From Kyrpidia spormannii (lineage in GTDB: Bacteria > Bacillota > Bacilli > Kyrpidiales > Kyrpidiaceae), in NCBI RefSeq assembly GCF_002804065.1, contig NZ_CP024955.1:3100001-3164000 (forward strand): a DNA stretch of 64,000 nucleotides, written 5' to 3'. The notes beneath the pieces were generated by a model. It was given only the letters and a program-made list of their open reading frames with translations, searched no databases and had not been told where the DNA came from. Of this stretch, positions 8,772-17,378 are shown piece by piece; position 1 is the stretch's first letter, and every line of letters begins with the position of its first letter. The position numbers and the translations under genes are program-made.

Positions 8772-10214
8772 CTAGTCCTCCTGAAATTCTAATTCTGGCG
8801 CTTCGACGGGAACTTTGTCTATTTTTCGTTTCCGAGAACCGTACCAGACCCACATCAACCCTGTAACAATCACCAGAGCCCCCATGTACCATGCATTATA
8901 GAGGTCGGAAGGCGACGATGGGTTCGCCCCGGCGGTATATCCAATGTCCGCTAGTACAATGATAGACAGCGCCGGAAGAATACTAGAGGTGAAAGCAGTT
9001 CCGAGTCTTCTTTCTCTAAACTGAACTACGATAAAAGCCGTTAATGCTGTTAGATATGATAGCACCAGAGTAATTGTAACCACGTCATAGTACCACTGGA
9101 GTTCGGCCAAAGGTTTAAGCCACACTAAAACGATGGCATAGGCAGAGACGAGCATCATCGCCACCCAAGGAGCTTTATGCTTATTGGTTCGGTGTAGAAC
9201 CGGAGGCAAATGCCTATCTCGACTCATCCGATAGGCAGCTCGAGACCCAGATGTCAGCGAGATTTGTAAACCGGCACACGAAGAAGTAATCACCACAAAT
9301 ACAGCAATCCAACTCAACCAGTTAGGTAGATAGGTCTGGGCAACGGCTGCGATCGGGCCTCCGTTTCCGTTTTCCACAATTTTGGCCAATCGCTCAACAG
9401 GGACAGCCATCTGCCAACCAATCGCGGCAACACTATAGATTACAAAAGCACTTGTCAGAACGATGATTAACGAGCGTTGAACGGTACGAACAGGAACCTT
9501 GGCCTCCTCAATTAGGTTAATTGCGGAATCGAAATTCGCTAACATCCATAGGCCAAACAAGACTCCACTCGCTAATGCCGCCCAGCCGCCGGCCCCGGTT
9601 ACTGAATATAAATCGTGAAATGATACATTGACGTGTGGTCGACTAATACCGAGGATCCCCAGGCCTACCACAACGGCAACTTCAAACACCAAGAACGTAC
9701 CAGCGGCGCGCGCCGTCATTTCTATGCCCCGCAGACACACTCCTAGAAACACGATGACGAGAATCGTCCCTATGATTTTAGCTTGAAGAACGCCTTGCAA
9801 AGCAGGAACCAACGCCTGTATATATTCAGCACCAATGACAGCCGTCATAGGTGTTACCGTGGCACACATAACGACATACGCCCAACCGAGAACAGTCCCG
9901 ATTTTTGGGTGAAGAAATTTCGTCGCGAACGCAAATATCCCTCCAGCACTTGGAGCTTTTCGAGTTAGATAGACCAGGGATAATGCTAGCACCAGCATTG
10001 GGAAAATATATGCAACTAGAATTGCGAGTGGGGAGCCGGTGCCATTGATTGCATACAGTAATGACATGGAAGAGGCCGCAACCCATGCTGGAGCATTAAA
10101 TCCAAGTGCAGCCAAAGACACTCCCGTTGTCCCGAGTTTATCTTTCTGCAATGTGGTGGGTAGCTCCTTGATTTCGCCGTGTTTATCATATCCGATAAAA
10201 TCCGAGAACCTCAT
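8772..10214 (-). CDS. APC-family amino acid/amine permease
   Basis: A 480-residue membrane protein with about 12 hydrophobic helices. The N-terminal LGTTGVSLAALGFNAPAW and KAPSAGGIFAFATKFLHP are typical of the APC superfamily (TM1 unwound helix and the following loop). The ATG is preceded by GAGAGGTGTGTG. It ends 5 bases before the deacetylase gene, so it probably imports the substrate of that enzyme and the ureohydrolase. Polyamines, guanidino acids or ordinary amino acids are all possible. Confidence 0.85.
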   Translation of the reverse strand: MRFSDFIGYDKHGEIKELPTTLQKDKLGTTGVSLAALGFNAPAWVAASSMSLLYAINGTGSPLAILVAYIFPMLVLALSLVYLTRKAPSAGGIFAFATKFLHPKIGTVLGWAYVVMCATVTPMTAVIGAEYIQALVPALQGVLQAKIIGTILVIVFLGVCLRGIEMTARAAGTFLVFEVAVVVGLGILGISRPHVNVSFHDLYSVTGAGGWAALASGVLFGLWMLANFDSAINLIEEAKVPVRTVQRSLIIVLTSAFVIYSVAAIGWQMAVPVERLAKIVENGNGGPIAAVAQTYLPNWLSWIAVFVVITSSCAGLQISLTSGSRAAYRMSRDRHLPPVLHRTNKHKAPWVAMMLVSAYAIVLVWLKPLAELQWYYDVVTITLVLSYLTALTAFIVVQFRERRLGTAFTSSILPALSIIVLADIGYTAGANPSSPSDLYNAWYMGALVIVTGLMWVWYGSRKRKIDKVPVEAPELEFQED

Positions 10215-10309
10215 CTATCACACACCTCTCTTCCCTGAAGCAATCTGCAGATTTCAAGTAAGTAGGATGCTTATGTTAAAGACTGATCGGCTTGATCTGC
10301 ACGACATAG

Positions 10310-11050
10310 TTAACCGTACATCACGCCTCCGCCATTGACGCCAACAACCTGCCCAGTCATAAAACTTGAATCATCAGATGCAAGGAACGCAACGACGTTC
10401 GCAATTTCTTCTGGTCGTCCCAAACGCTTAAGCGGGTATCTAGCGGACTCTTCAGCGACATATTCCGGTCCAAGGCGCTCAACCAGTGGTGTCAGGGTCC
10501 CTCCAGGCGCCACAGCGTTGACAAGGATACCGTAAGGAGCTAGTTCACGAGCCAAACTTTTTGTCAAGGCTATCACACCGCCTTTTGCAGCTGAATAATG
10601 AGCCAGTCGCTCACATCCCAATTGCCCCAAGTCTGATGCTATGTTGACAATGCGTCCCGCTCTCTGTTTCATCATCAACTTTACAGCTGCTCGGGCACAA
10701 TAAAACGCGCCATACAGATGAACTTTAACCATTTTATCCCACTCATCGTCCGACAGTTCAGTAAACACACTTTCTTTGAGGAACCCAGCATTGTTCACTA
10801 GAATGTCAAGGCGTTCAATACCCACAAACAGCTTGTTAACTTCTCCTGAACTGGACACGTCTCCGAGTTTCACTAGGCATTGGACGCCATGTCGCTCAAC
10901 CCGTTCTTTCACTTGATAAACTGATGCCTGAGACGGTAGATCATTGAGAATCACATTGGCACCCTTTTCTGCAAACGTCAGTGCCACAGACTTTCCGATC
11001 CCACTCCCGGCACCGGTAATCATGACCCATTTGTTCTGGAACGTCGCCAC
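10310..11050 (-). CDS. SDR-family oxidoreductase (FabG-like)
   Basis: Classical short-chain dehydrogenase of about 246 residues. The NAD(P)-binding motif is TGAGSGIG, followed by NNAG, and the catalytic Ser and YSAAKGG motif contain the Tyr-Lys pair. It ends with the FabG-like GQVVGVNGGGVMYG. GTG 11050 is preferred as start because AAAGGGG lies 7-10 bases upstream; an in-frame GTG occurs at 11059. The substrate is unknown; in this operon it may oxidise or reduce a hydroxy acid arising from the nitrogen compound. Confidence 0.82.
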   Translation of the reverse strand: MATFQNKWVMITGAGSGIGKSVALTFAEKGANVILNDLPSQASVYQVKERVERHGVQCLVKLGDVSSSGEVNKLFVGIERLDILVNNAGFLKESVFTELSDDEWDKMVKVHLYGAFYCARAAVKLMMKQRAGRIVNIASDLGQLGCERLAHYSAAKGGVIALTKSLARELAPYGILVNAVAPGGTLTPLVERLGPEYVAEESARYPLKRLGRPEEIANVVAFLASDDSSFMTGQVVGVNGGGVMYG

Positions 11051-11114
11051 AATAACCACCCCTTTCTATACCGACTATGCAAGAGATATAACGTTGTTGT
11101 TGAGCCTGAACGAA

Positions 11115-12035
11115 TCAAAAAGCATGCTCCTTTAGCCACGCTGCATAGGTCTCAATACCGGTTCGCAAATCATACTTTGGGCTATAGCCTAGTATGGACT
11201 TTGCCTTGGTGATATCGAATTCGCCGTTCTGATCCAGATAATCGATTGTACCCGGTCCAATGTCGATATCAGCTTCTGGAAACAGTCGCTTGACTTCCTG
11301 TACCACTTCCCCAAAGCTGACTTGGAAGCCGGCAGTAATATTGAACGCTTCAGATCCCACACTATCAATAGTGGCTGCAAGAATGGCTGCCTCGGCAACA
11401 TCTTCCACATGGACATAGTGGAACCGGTAATCACGGCCGCTTGGTTCATGTGTTGGAACCCCATCTATGGCATTGCGCAACAATGTCTTCAAATAGCATT
11501 GCATAAATTGCCCTGGTCCGTAGACCCATCCCGGTCGAAGCGACGGGATCTCCATACCATACAACTGTGAATACACGCGCCCAAGATGTTCTGTAAACAT
11601 CTTGGTGACACCATAGGGCGTAGTCGGCTCTAATGGAGCCATCTCGGATACCTTTCCAACCTCTCTGTTATGACCATAGACACACTCGGAACTGAAGTTT
11701 ACCACACGTTTGATGCCACAAATCCGTGCTGCTTCAAAAACAGATGCGGTTCCTAAGGCATTCGTGACGACTGTTTGATACGGAACTTCGCGCGATACAA
11801 CGGGGTGGCTGATAGCAGCCGTATGAATGACCGAAACAACGTTCTCCTCCCGACAAATCTCTATCAGACGGCCTACGTCGTTGATATCTGCTTGGTAATA
11901 TCGAAACAAAGGCGTAGATATATCCTGATCAATAAACCTTCTGTCGACACTGATCACTTTTTTACCGTAGTCTCGCAACATCCGAACAACTGTCTGTCCG
12001 ATAAAGCCAAACCCGCCTGTAACTAAAATCGCCAT
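11115..12035 (-). CDS. NAD-dependent epimerase/dehydratase (extended SDR)
   Basis: A 306-residue extended SDR with an N-terminal Rossmann motif GGFGFIG and the catalytic YGVTK at about residue 141. It resembles nucleotide-sugar epimerases and also uronate dehydrogenases, which share the short C-terminal domain. It is the first gene of the minus-strand operon; ATG 12035 follows AAAGGGGCGG. Its role with a ureohydrolase and permease is not obvious; no nucleotide-sugar genes are nearby. Confidence 0.8.
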   Translation of the reverse strand: MAILVTGGFGFIGQTVVRMLRDYGKKVISVDRRFIDQDISTPLFRYYQADINDVGRLIEICREENVVSVIHTAAISHPVVSREVPYQTVVTNALGTASVFEAARICGIKRVVNFSSECVYGHNREVGKVSEMAPLEPTTPYGVTKMFTEHLGRVYSQLYGMEIPSLRPGWVYGPGQFMQCYLKTLLRNAIDGVPTHEPSGRDYRFHYVHVEDVAEAAILAATIDSVGSEAFNITAGFQVSFGEVVQEVKRLFPEADIDIGPGTIDYLDQNGEFDITKAKSILGYSPKYDLRTGIETYAAWLKEHAF

Positions 12036-12089
12036 CTGACCGCCCCTTTCGGTGAGTCAATTACGAGGCTTGGCACTTAATTGCCCGTA

Positions 12090-12165
12090 TTTATGATACT
12101 TTATATCACAAACAAAATCAATCATTCTACACATAACGTCTTTATGTTACTTTATATGACACACA
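12090..12165 (-). promoter_or_regulatory. Promoter with paired operator-like direct repeats
   Basis: On the minus strand TTGATT (12121-12116) and TATCAT (12098-12093) are separated by 17 bases, a good sigma-A promoter 58 bases upstream of the epimerase ATG. A 25-base motif at 12090-12114 recurs at 12141-12165 with three mismatches, 51 bases apart (about five helical turns). Each copy contains an imperfect dyad of the form TGATA-5-TATCA. The proximal copy covers the -10 element and spacer, as expected for a repressor site; the distal one lies upstream of -35. No regulator gene is adjacent. Confidence 0.6.
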
Positions 12166-12191
12166 TATTCCTCGATAAGATCGTGGGGGCT

Positions 12192-13598
12192 TCACCCCTC
12201 CCTCGCCTCCTCCAGCGCCTCACCCAGCACCGTGGCGATCAACCTCACCTCCTCGTCGGTCACCACGAAGGGCGGCGCGATGGTGAGAACGTTGTTAAAC
12301 TGGGGAACCGTGTCGCTGTTCTTGCCGATGATCACGCCCCGGCGCTTGCAGCCGGCGATAACCTTGCCGACAAAGTCCGAGGGCGCCGGCTCTTTGGTCG
12401 CTTTATCGGCCACCAGCTCAATGCCCGCCATGAAACCGAAGAACCGCAGGTCGCCGACGTTCGGGTGCGCCGCCAAGGGTTCGAGCGCCTCCCGCAGCCT
12501 CTCGCCCAACTCCTCCGCCCGTTTGACATATCCCTGCTCATCCATCAGTTCCAACGTTCGTACAGCCAAGGCGCAGGCGGTGGCGTTGCCGCCGAAGGTG
12601 TTCACATGGCGGAAATGGGCATAGGGCTCATCCTCCTTAAACGCCTCGAAGAGCTCCTCCCGCACCGCCGTGGCCGAAAGGGGCAGATATGCGCTGGTGA
12701 TGCCTTTCGCCATGGTGACGATGTCCGGCTGCACCCCGTAGTTCTGGTGGCCGAACCGCCGCCCGGACCGGCCGAATCCACAGATCACCTCGTCGATAAT
12801 GAGCAAAACCCCGTACTTGTCACAAATCTCCCGCACCCGGCCGAGATACTCGGGCGGCGGCGCGATGACCCCACCCCCGGTGATGGTCGGTTCCATGATC
12901 ACCGCGGCCACTGTTTTCGGCTCCTCCCAGTTGATCACCTGCTCGATGGCGGACGCGCACTCAATTCCGCAGGACCCGTGGGTCTGCCCAAAGGGACACC
13001 GGTAACAATACGGCGGCGGAACGTGCACGAACCCCGGAGCCAAAGGCTCATAACGATATTTGCGCTGCGCCTGGCCCGTGGCCGCCAGGGCCCCCGCCGA
13101 ATTCCCATGGTACGCCCGGTATCGGGAGAGGATTTTCCACCGGGTGGGCTCCCCCCGCTGGGCGTGATACTGCCTGGCGATTTTAAAAGCCACCTCATTG
13201 GCTTCAGACCCGCTGTTCGAGTAAAATACCCGATAATCCCCGCCCAACCACTCGTTTAATTTTTCACTCAACCGAATGGCCGGCAAGTGACTCTGGGTCA
13301 ATGGAAAATACGGCATCTCTAGAAGCTGCTGATAGGCCGCTTCGGCCAACGCCTTCTGGGAATACCCGAGGTTGACGCACCACAGCCCGGACATGGCATC
13401 GAGATACCGATTCCCCTCCAGATCCTCCACCCATGCCCCGTCTCCTTTGACCACCACCATCGGATCCCGGCTGGCCACATAAGGCTGAATATGATGCCAC
13501 ACATACCGCCGATCTTTCTCGATCCACTCCCGGGTCTCCCTTCCTTCGGGAAGGTTCGGACGTCCCGACGTCTCCCTCAGGGTTTCTTGTTCCAACAT
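12192..13598 (-). CDS. Class-III omega-amino acid:pyruvate aminotransferase
   Basis: A PLP-dependent aminotransferase of 468 residues. The PLP-lysine sits in TMAKGITSAY; the phosphate-binding SGSEANEVAFK and the IIDEVICGFGRSG motif are present. A cysteine-containing stretch CYRCPFG is typical of the taurine/beta-alanine:pyruvate group. ATG 13598 is chosen because AAGGAG lies five bases upstream. With alanine dehydrogenase and a CoA-acylating semialdehyde dehydrogenase directly upstream, beta-alanine (giving malonate semialdehyde plus alanine) is the most economical substrate. Taurine is an alternative, but no sulfoacetaldehyde acetyltransferase is present. Confidence 0.85.
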   Translation of the reverse strand: MLEQETLRETSGRPNLPEGRETREWIEKDRRYVWHHIQPYVASRDPMVVVKGDGAWVEDLEGNRYLDAMSGLWCVNLGYSQKALAEAAYQQLLEMPYFPLTQSHLPAIRLSEKLNEWLGGDYRVFYSNSGSEANEVAFKIARQYHAQRGEPTRWKILSRYRAYHGNSAGALAATGQAQRKYRYEPLAPGFVHVPPPYCYRCPFGQTHGSCGIECASAIEQVINWEEPKTVAAVIMEPTITGGGVIAPPPEYLGRVREICDKYGVLLIIDEVICGFGRSGRRFGHQNYGVQPDIVTMAKGITSAYLPLSATAVREELFEAFKEDEPYAHFRHVNTFGGNATACALAVRTLELMDEQGYVKRAEELGERLREALEPLAAHPNVGDLRFFGFMAGIELVADKATKEPAPSDFVGKVIAGCKRRGVIIGKNSDTVPQFNNVLTIAPPFVVTDEEVRLIATVLGEALEEAREG

Positions 13599-13635
13599 TC
13601 CCACTCCTTCTTCCCGGCGTCATCCGTCCCGGGTG

Positions 13636-13729
13636 TTATGCACAGCTCATCCACATATCCACATTTCGGCTGTGGACAACTGCCCTCATCTTGTGGACAA
13701 CCCGCACCCTTATCCACATATTCTCCACA
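13636..13729. promoter_or_regulatory. Cluster of seven DnaA-box-like sites
   Basis: Within 94 bases are seven 9-mers equal to, or one base from, the DnaA box TTATNCACA: TTATGCACA 13636, TCATCCACA 13647, ATATCCACA 13655, TTGTCCACA on minus at 13671-13679 and again at 13692-13700, TTATCCACA 13710 and TTCTCCACA 13721. This density is far above chance. It lies between ald and the aminotransferase gene, with no dnaA, dnaN or AT-rich unwinding region nearby. It is therefore better explained as a non-oriC DnaA-binding cluster than an origin. Confidence 0.7.
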
Positions 13730-13765
13730 GTAGGCGCCGTCACCGCCCGCTGGACGGACGGCACA

Positions 13766-14890
13766 CTACACCGCCACAGCGCCTTCCAGCACCCTTCGGG
13801 GGTCCGTCCAGGGAAATCCAAAAGCTTCCGCCACGCCCCGACAGGTCACCCGTCCCCGGGCCACGTTCACTCCGCAAAGGAGCGGCCGATCGCCTAGGGC
13901 CGCCTTCACCCCGCCTCTGGCCAGCTTTAACACATAAGGCAACGTCGCCCCCGTCAGGGCAAAGGTCGACGTCCGGGGCACCGCCCCGGGCATGTTGGCC
14001 ACCGCATAGTGCACCACCCCGTGCACCGAATACACCGGATCATCATGGGTGGTCACCCGGTCCGCCGTCTCCACACAACCTCCCTGGTCCACCGCCACGT
14101 CGACGATCACCGCCCCCGGGCGCATCTGGGCCACCATCTCCCGGGTGACCAATTTTGGCGCCCGGGCTCCGGGGATAAGAACCGCCCCGATCACCAGATC
14201 CGCCGTCCTGACCGCCTCGGCCAGGGCATAGGCGCTGGACATCACCGTCTTCACCCGGCCCCCGAACAGATCATCCAGAGCCCGAAGCCGACCGCCGTCA
14301 ATGTCAAAAATCGTCACATCCGCCCCCAGCCCCGCCGCCATCTTCGCCGCCTGGGTGCCTACAGTTCCCCCTCCCACAACCACCACCCGGGCCGGCAACA
14401 CTCCCGGCACGCCGCCGAGCAGCACCCCGGCACCGCCGTTTGGCTTCTCCAAAAACCTCGCCCCGACCTGGACCGCCATCCGTCCAGCCACCTCGCTCAT
14501 GGGAGCGAGCAGGGGCAATCCGCCGCCATCCACCTGGATCGTTTCGTAGGCCACCGCCGTCATGCCCGCATCCCGCAGCGCTTCGGTCAGCTCCCGGTCG
14601 GCGGCCAGGTGCAGATAGGTAAACAGAATCAGATTTTCTCGAAAATACCGGTATTCTTCGGGCCGCGGCTCTTTGACCTTGACCACCAGATCGGCGGCCC
14701 ACGCTTCTTCCGCCGTGCCCAGGCGGCCACCGGCCCGCACGTATTCCGCATCGTCAATGCCGCTGCCGACCCCGGCCCCGGATTCCACCACCACCTCGTG
14801 CCCGGCGTCCACCAGATCCCGTACCCCCGCCGGCGTCAGCCCCACCCGAAACTCCCGTTCCTTGATCTCCTTCGGCACCCCTACCCGCAT
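13766..14890 (-). CDS. ald: Alanine dehydrogenase
   Basis: NAD-dependent interconversion of L-alanine with pyruvate plus ammonium; 374 residues, the family length. Visible are the N-terminal MRVGVPKEIKEREFRV, the substrate-binding KVKEP, the Rossmann region VVVVGGGTVG near residue 170 and YSVHGVVHYAVANMPGAVP, a hallmark of Ald. ATG 14890 overlaps the stop of the upstream gene by one base. In this operon it would recycle the alanine made by the aminotransferase back to pyruvate and release the nitrogen as ammonium. Confidence 0.92.
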   Translation of the reverse strand: MRVGVPKEIKEREFRVGLTPAGVRDLVDAGHEVVVESGAGVGSGIDDAEYVRAGGRLGTAEEAWAADLVVKVKEPRPEEYRYFRENLILFTYLHLAADRELTEALRDAGMTAVAYETIQVDGGGLPLLAPMSEVAGRMAVQVGARFLEKPNGGAGVLLGGVPGVLPARVVVVGGGTVGTQAAKMAAGLGADVTIFDIDGGRLRALDDLFGGRVKTVMSSAYALAEAVRTADLVIGAVLIPGARAPKLVTREMVAQMRPGAVIVDVAVDQGGCVETADRVTTHDDPVYSVHGVVHYAVANMPGAVPRTSTFALTGATLPYVLKLARGGVKAALGDRPLLCGVNVARGRVTCRGVAEAFGFPWTDPRRVLEGAVAV

Positions 14891-16365
14891 CACCGACCGC
14901 CTCCGAACCAGCGGGAAGTCACCATTTTCTTCCTTGTGTAAAATTCCACCCCATCCCGCCCCGTGGCGTGCAGATCGCCATAAAACGAATTTTTCCAGCC
15001 GCTGAAAGGGAAGAAGGCCATCGGCACGGGCACCCCGACGTTGACGCCGAGCATCCCCGCTTGCACCGTCTCCCGGAACATCCGGGCCGCCGCGCCGCTC
15101 TCGGTGTAGATCACCGCCGAGTTCCCGAACCGGGACCGATTCACCACCCCGATCGCCTCTTCCAAGCTGTCCGCGCGAATGACGCTCAGCACCGGGGCGA
15201 ACAATTCTTCCCGAGCCACCGTCATCTCCGGATTCACCCGGTCCAGAATCGTCGGCCCAAGGAAGAACCCCTGGGGCAGCCGCTCCATGGCGTCCCGGCC
15301 GTCCCGGGCCATGACCGCCCCTTCCGCCAGCCCCTGATGAATTCGCTCCACCACCCGGGCCCGGTGTTCGACGCGAATCAAGGGCCCCAGCTCCACCCCC
15401 TCCTCCAGGCCGTTGCCGATCCGCATCCTGTCCCCGGCTTCCACCAAGGCCTCCACCAAGGGATCACCCACCGATCCCACCGCCACCACCACACTACAGG
15501 CCATACAGCGCTGACCCGCCGACCCGAAACCAGAGTTCCGGATGGCGTGCACCGCCCCTTCGAGATTCGCGTCCGGCATCACGATGTGGTGATTTTTCGC
15601 CCCGGCCAAAGCCTGTACCCGTTTCCCCGCGGCCGCAGCCGTCCGGTACACGTGCTCGGCTACAGGCTGGGAGCCAACAAAAGAAACGGCATCCACCCCG
15701 GGGTGCGTCAGGAGGGCGTCCACCACCTCTTTGCCCCCGTGAACCAGATTGAGCACCCCTTCGGGAATCCCGGCTTCCATGGCCAACTCCACCAATCGCA
15801 TGGAAGTCAAGGGGGTCCGCTCCGAAGGTTTCAACACGAAGGCATTCCCCGCCGCCAGGGCGATGGGCATCATCCACATGGGCACCATCATGGGAAAATT
15901 AAAGGGCACGATGCCCGCCACGACACCCACGGGGTAGCGGACCATCTCCATGTCGATCCCCCGGGACACCTGGGGACTTACGTACCCTTGCATGAGGGTG
16001 GGCATCCCGGCCGCGAATTCCACCACTTCAATGCCGCGCCACACCTCGCCCCGGGCGTCGCCCAGGGTCTTGCCGTTTTCGGTGGTCACCAGGCGGGCCA
16101 GCTCCTCCAGCCGCTGGACCAAAAGCTCCCGCCACCGGAACATCACCCGGGCCCGCTCCACCACAGGTACTTCCCGCCAGGATTCAAACGCCTCCCGGGC
16201 GGCCCGAACCGCCCTGTCCACATCCGCAGCTGTGGACAGGGGCACCTCTGCCAAAAGCTCCCCGGTGGCCGGATTGGGCACCGGCAAGACTTGATCAGTT
16301 TGAGATGCCTGCCACATCCCGCCAATAAAATTTTTGAGCCGCATCTCCTGAACCGTCGTTCCCAC
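14890..16365 (-). CDS. mmsA: CoA-acylating (methyl)malonate-semialdehyde dehydrogenase
   Basis: Aldehyde dehydrogenase superfamily, about 491 residues. The nucleophilic Cys is in GSAGQRCMACSVVVAVG; the PFNFPMMVPMWMMP stretch is diagnostic of the MmsA/IolA group, which lacks the usual general-base Glu and forms acetyl- or propionyl-CoA with loss of CO2. GTG 16365 is preferred (GAGG eight bases upstream); another GTG exists at 16374. It is first in a three-gene operon with ald and the aminotransferase, together a plausible beta-alanine to acetyl-CoA pathway. Confidence 0.88.
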   Translation of the reverse strand: MGTTVQEMRLKNFIGGMWQASQTDQVLPVPNPATGELLAEVPLSTAADVDRAVRAAREAFESWREVPVVERARVMFRWRELLVQRLEELARLVTTENGKTLGDARGEVWRGIEVVEFAAGMPTLMQGYVSPQVSRGIDMEMVRYPVGVVAGIVPFNFPMMVPMWMMPIALAAGNAFVLKPSERTPLTSMRLVELAMEAGIPEGVLNLVHGGKEVVDALLTHPGVDAVSFVGSQPVAEHVYRTAAAAGKRVQALAGAKNHHIVMPDANLEGAVHAIRNSGFGSAGQRCMACSVVVAVGSVGDPLVEALVEAGDRMRIGNGLEEGVELGPLIRVEHRARVVERIHQGLAEGAVMARDGRDAMERLPQGFFLGPTILDRVNPEMTVAREELFAPVLSVIRADSLEEAIGVVNRSRFGNSAVIYTESGAAARMFRETVQAGMLGVNVGVPVPMAFFPFSGWKNSFYGDLHATGRDGVEFYTRKKMVTSRWFGGGR

Positions 16366-16576
16366 GCCTCTCACCTCTTTGCCGATCCTCTGGAATCAGC
16401 GTATCAGAATGGCGCGATCTTTTCGTCAGACAAAGTGTATGAGAATTGAGCCTCTTCATTGGACACTTCGGTGACTTCCAAGCGCTGGCCCCGCGCTACG
16501 AGACGGTATTTGACCATTGACATGAGAATGGAAGAAGCGTTTCCTTATTTCTAGAACGGAAGGAGGAAACCCGGCG

Positions 16577-17155
16577 TTGGAAGGGGAAGAACCCGTTAGT
16601 TTGCAACGGATGGCGACTTTGATCTGGGAGTTGCAGCGGACCATCCAGGACGCAAAAAGGGACATTCATCATCGATTTGATCATTTAGAGGAACGACTGG
16701 ATCACATCCAGATGCAACTGCACACTTTGCAACAGGAACAGGAGCGTTATAACGGGCGGCAGCGATCGGTGGAACAGACCGTGGAAACCTCCCGCAGACT
16801 CGGGGAACAGACCCTCGGCCGTTTTGGAGATTTAGAAAAAGAAATGGATCGGGTGATCCGGCGGGCGGGGGCGGAAGCGGATCGCCGCCTCGACCGCATC
16901 GAGGCCACCCAGCGGGAAATTCTCCGGGAACTGGAACAAACCTACGGTGATCTTCGCACATTCAGACGGGAGTGGCGGGCGAATTCCGGAGGAAGACATC
17001 CCGGTCGCCAAGAAAAAGGTGTTCCCCTCGCCGATGGCCAACCCGGCCTGGCAGGCGGCGCAAACCACCCACTGCCCCCGGAACAACCGCTGGGCCGCGG
17101 TACACAGACGATGTCCCCGGAAGGGCGGGTGGACAACCGGAAGGAAGACCGCTAA
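16577..17155 (+). CDS. Coiled-coil protein of unknown function
   Basis: A 192-residue soluble protein whose first 135 residues are heptad-rich helix (many Leu, Glu, Arg; RFDHLEERLDHIQMQL and similar) with almost no Gly or Pro, predicting a long coiled coil. The C-terminal 55 residues are Pro/Gly-rich and probably disordered. TTG 16577 follows AAGGAGG by about ten bases. No family recognised. It is divergent from the aminotransferase operon, 211 bases away. Confidence 0.6.
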   Translation: MEGEEPVSLQRMATLIWELQRTIQDAKRDIHHRFDHLEERLDHIQMQLHTLQQEQERYNGRQRSVEQTVETSRRLGEQTLGRFGDLEKEMDRVIRRAGAEADRRLDRIEATQREILRELEQTYGDLRTFRREWRANSGGRHPGRQEKGVPLADGQPGLAGGANHPLPPEQPLGRGTQTMSPEGRVDNRKEDR

Positions 17156-17164
17156 CGCTTCCAG

Positions 17165-17300
17165 GGAGAGATCGGGAGCCGACCCAAGCGGCCCAGCTCT
17201 GAGAATCGAGTAGGAGGGGGCGGCTAGCCCCCGTCCTCTCACACTGCCGAACATGCAGGTCCGCATCCGGCGATTCACCAATTTTGACAAAGCCTTCGGT
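17165..17300 (-). mobile_element. Degenerate group II intron 3' end (domain V/VI-like)
   Basis: Read on the minus strand, the stretch holds CCGGATGCGG...CTGCATG..CGG, which folds like a decayed intron domain V, followed by GTGAGAGGACGGGGG, a CTAGCC loop, CCCCCTCC and CTACTCGAT, matching the domain VI hairpin and 3' end seen in bacterial group II introns. No reverse transcriptase is present. The similarity is from memory of such elements, not a search, and the upper domains are absent. Confidence 0.45.
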
Positions 17301-17378
17301 AACGTTCGGTTAAACCCATCAAACCTTGGGCCTGCCAGTAGGCGTTGCCGAGGGCCGCTACCGGCTATACAACATTCA

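Noticed and set aside
12081-13259. Plus-strand open frame of 392 codons
   Set aside because: Antisense to the aminotransferase gene, composition typical of a shadow frame.
13636-13729. DnaA-box cluster as the chromosomal origin
   Set aside because: No dnaA, dnaN, rpmH or gyr genes and no AT-rich unwinding region nearby.
14968-16449. Long plus-strand open frame of 493 codons rich in His, Pro and Arg
   Set aside because: It is antisense to the well-supported semialdehyde dehydrogenase; such frames are common in GC-rich DNA and it has no family resemblance.
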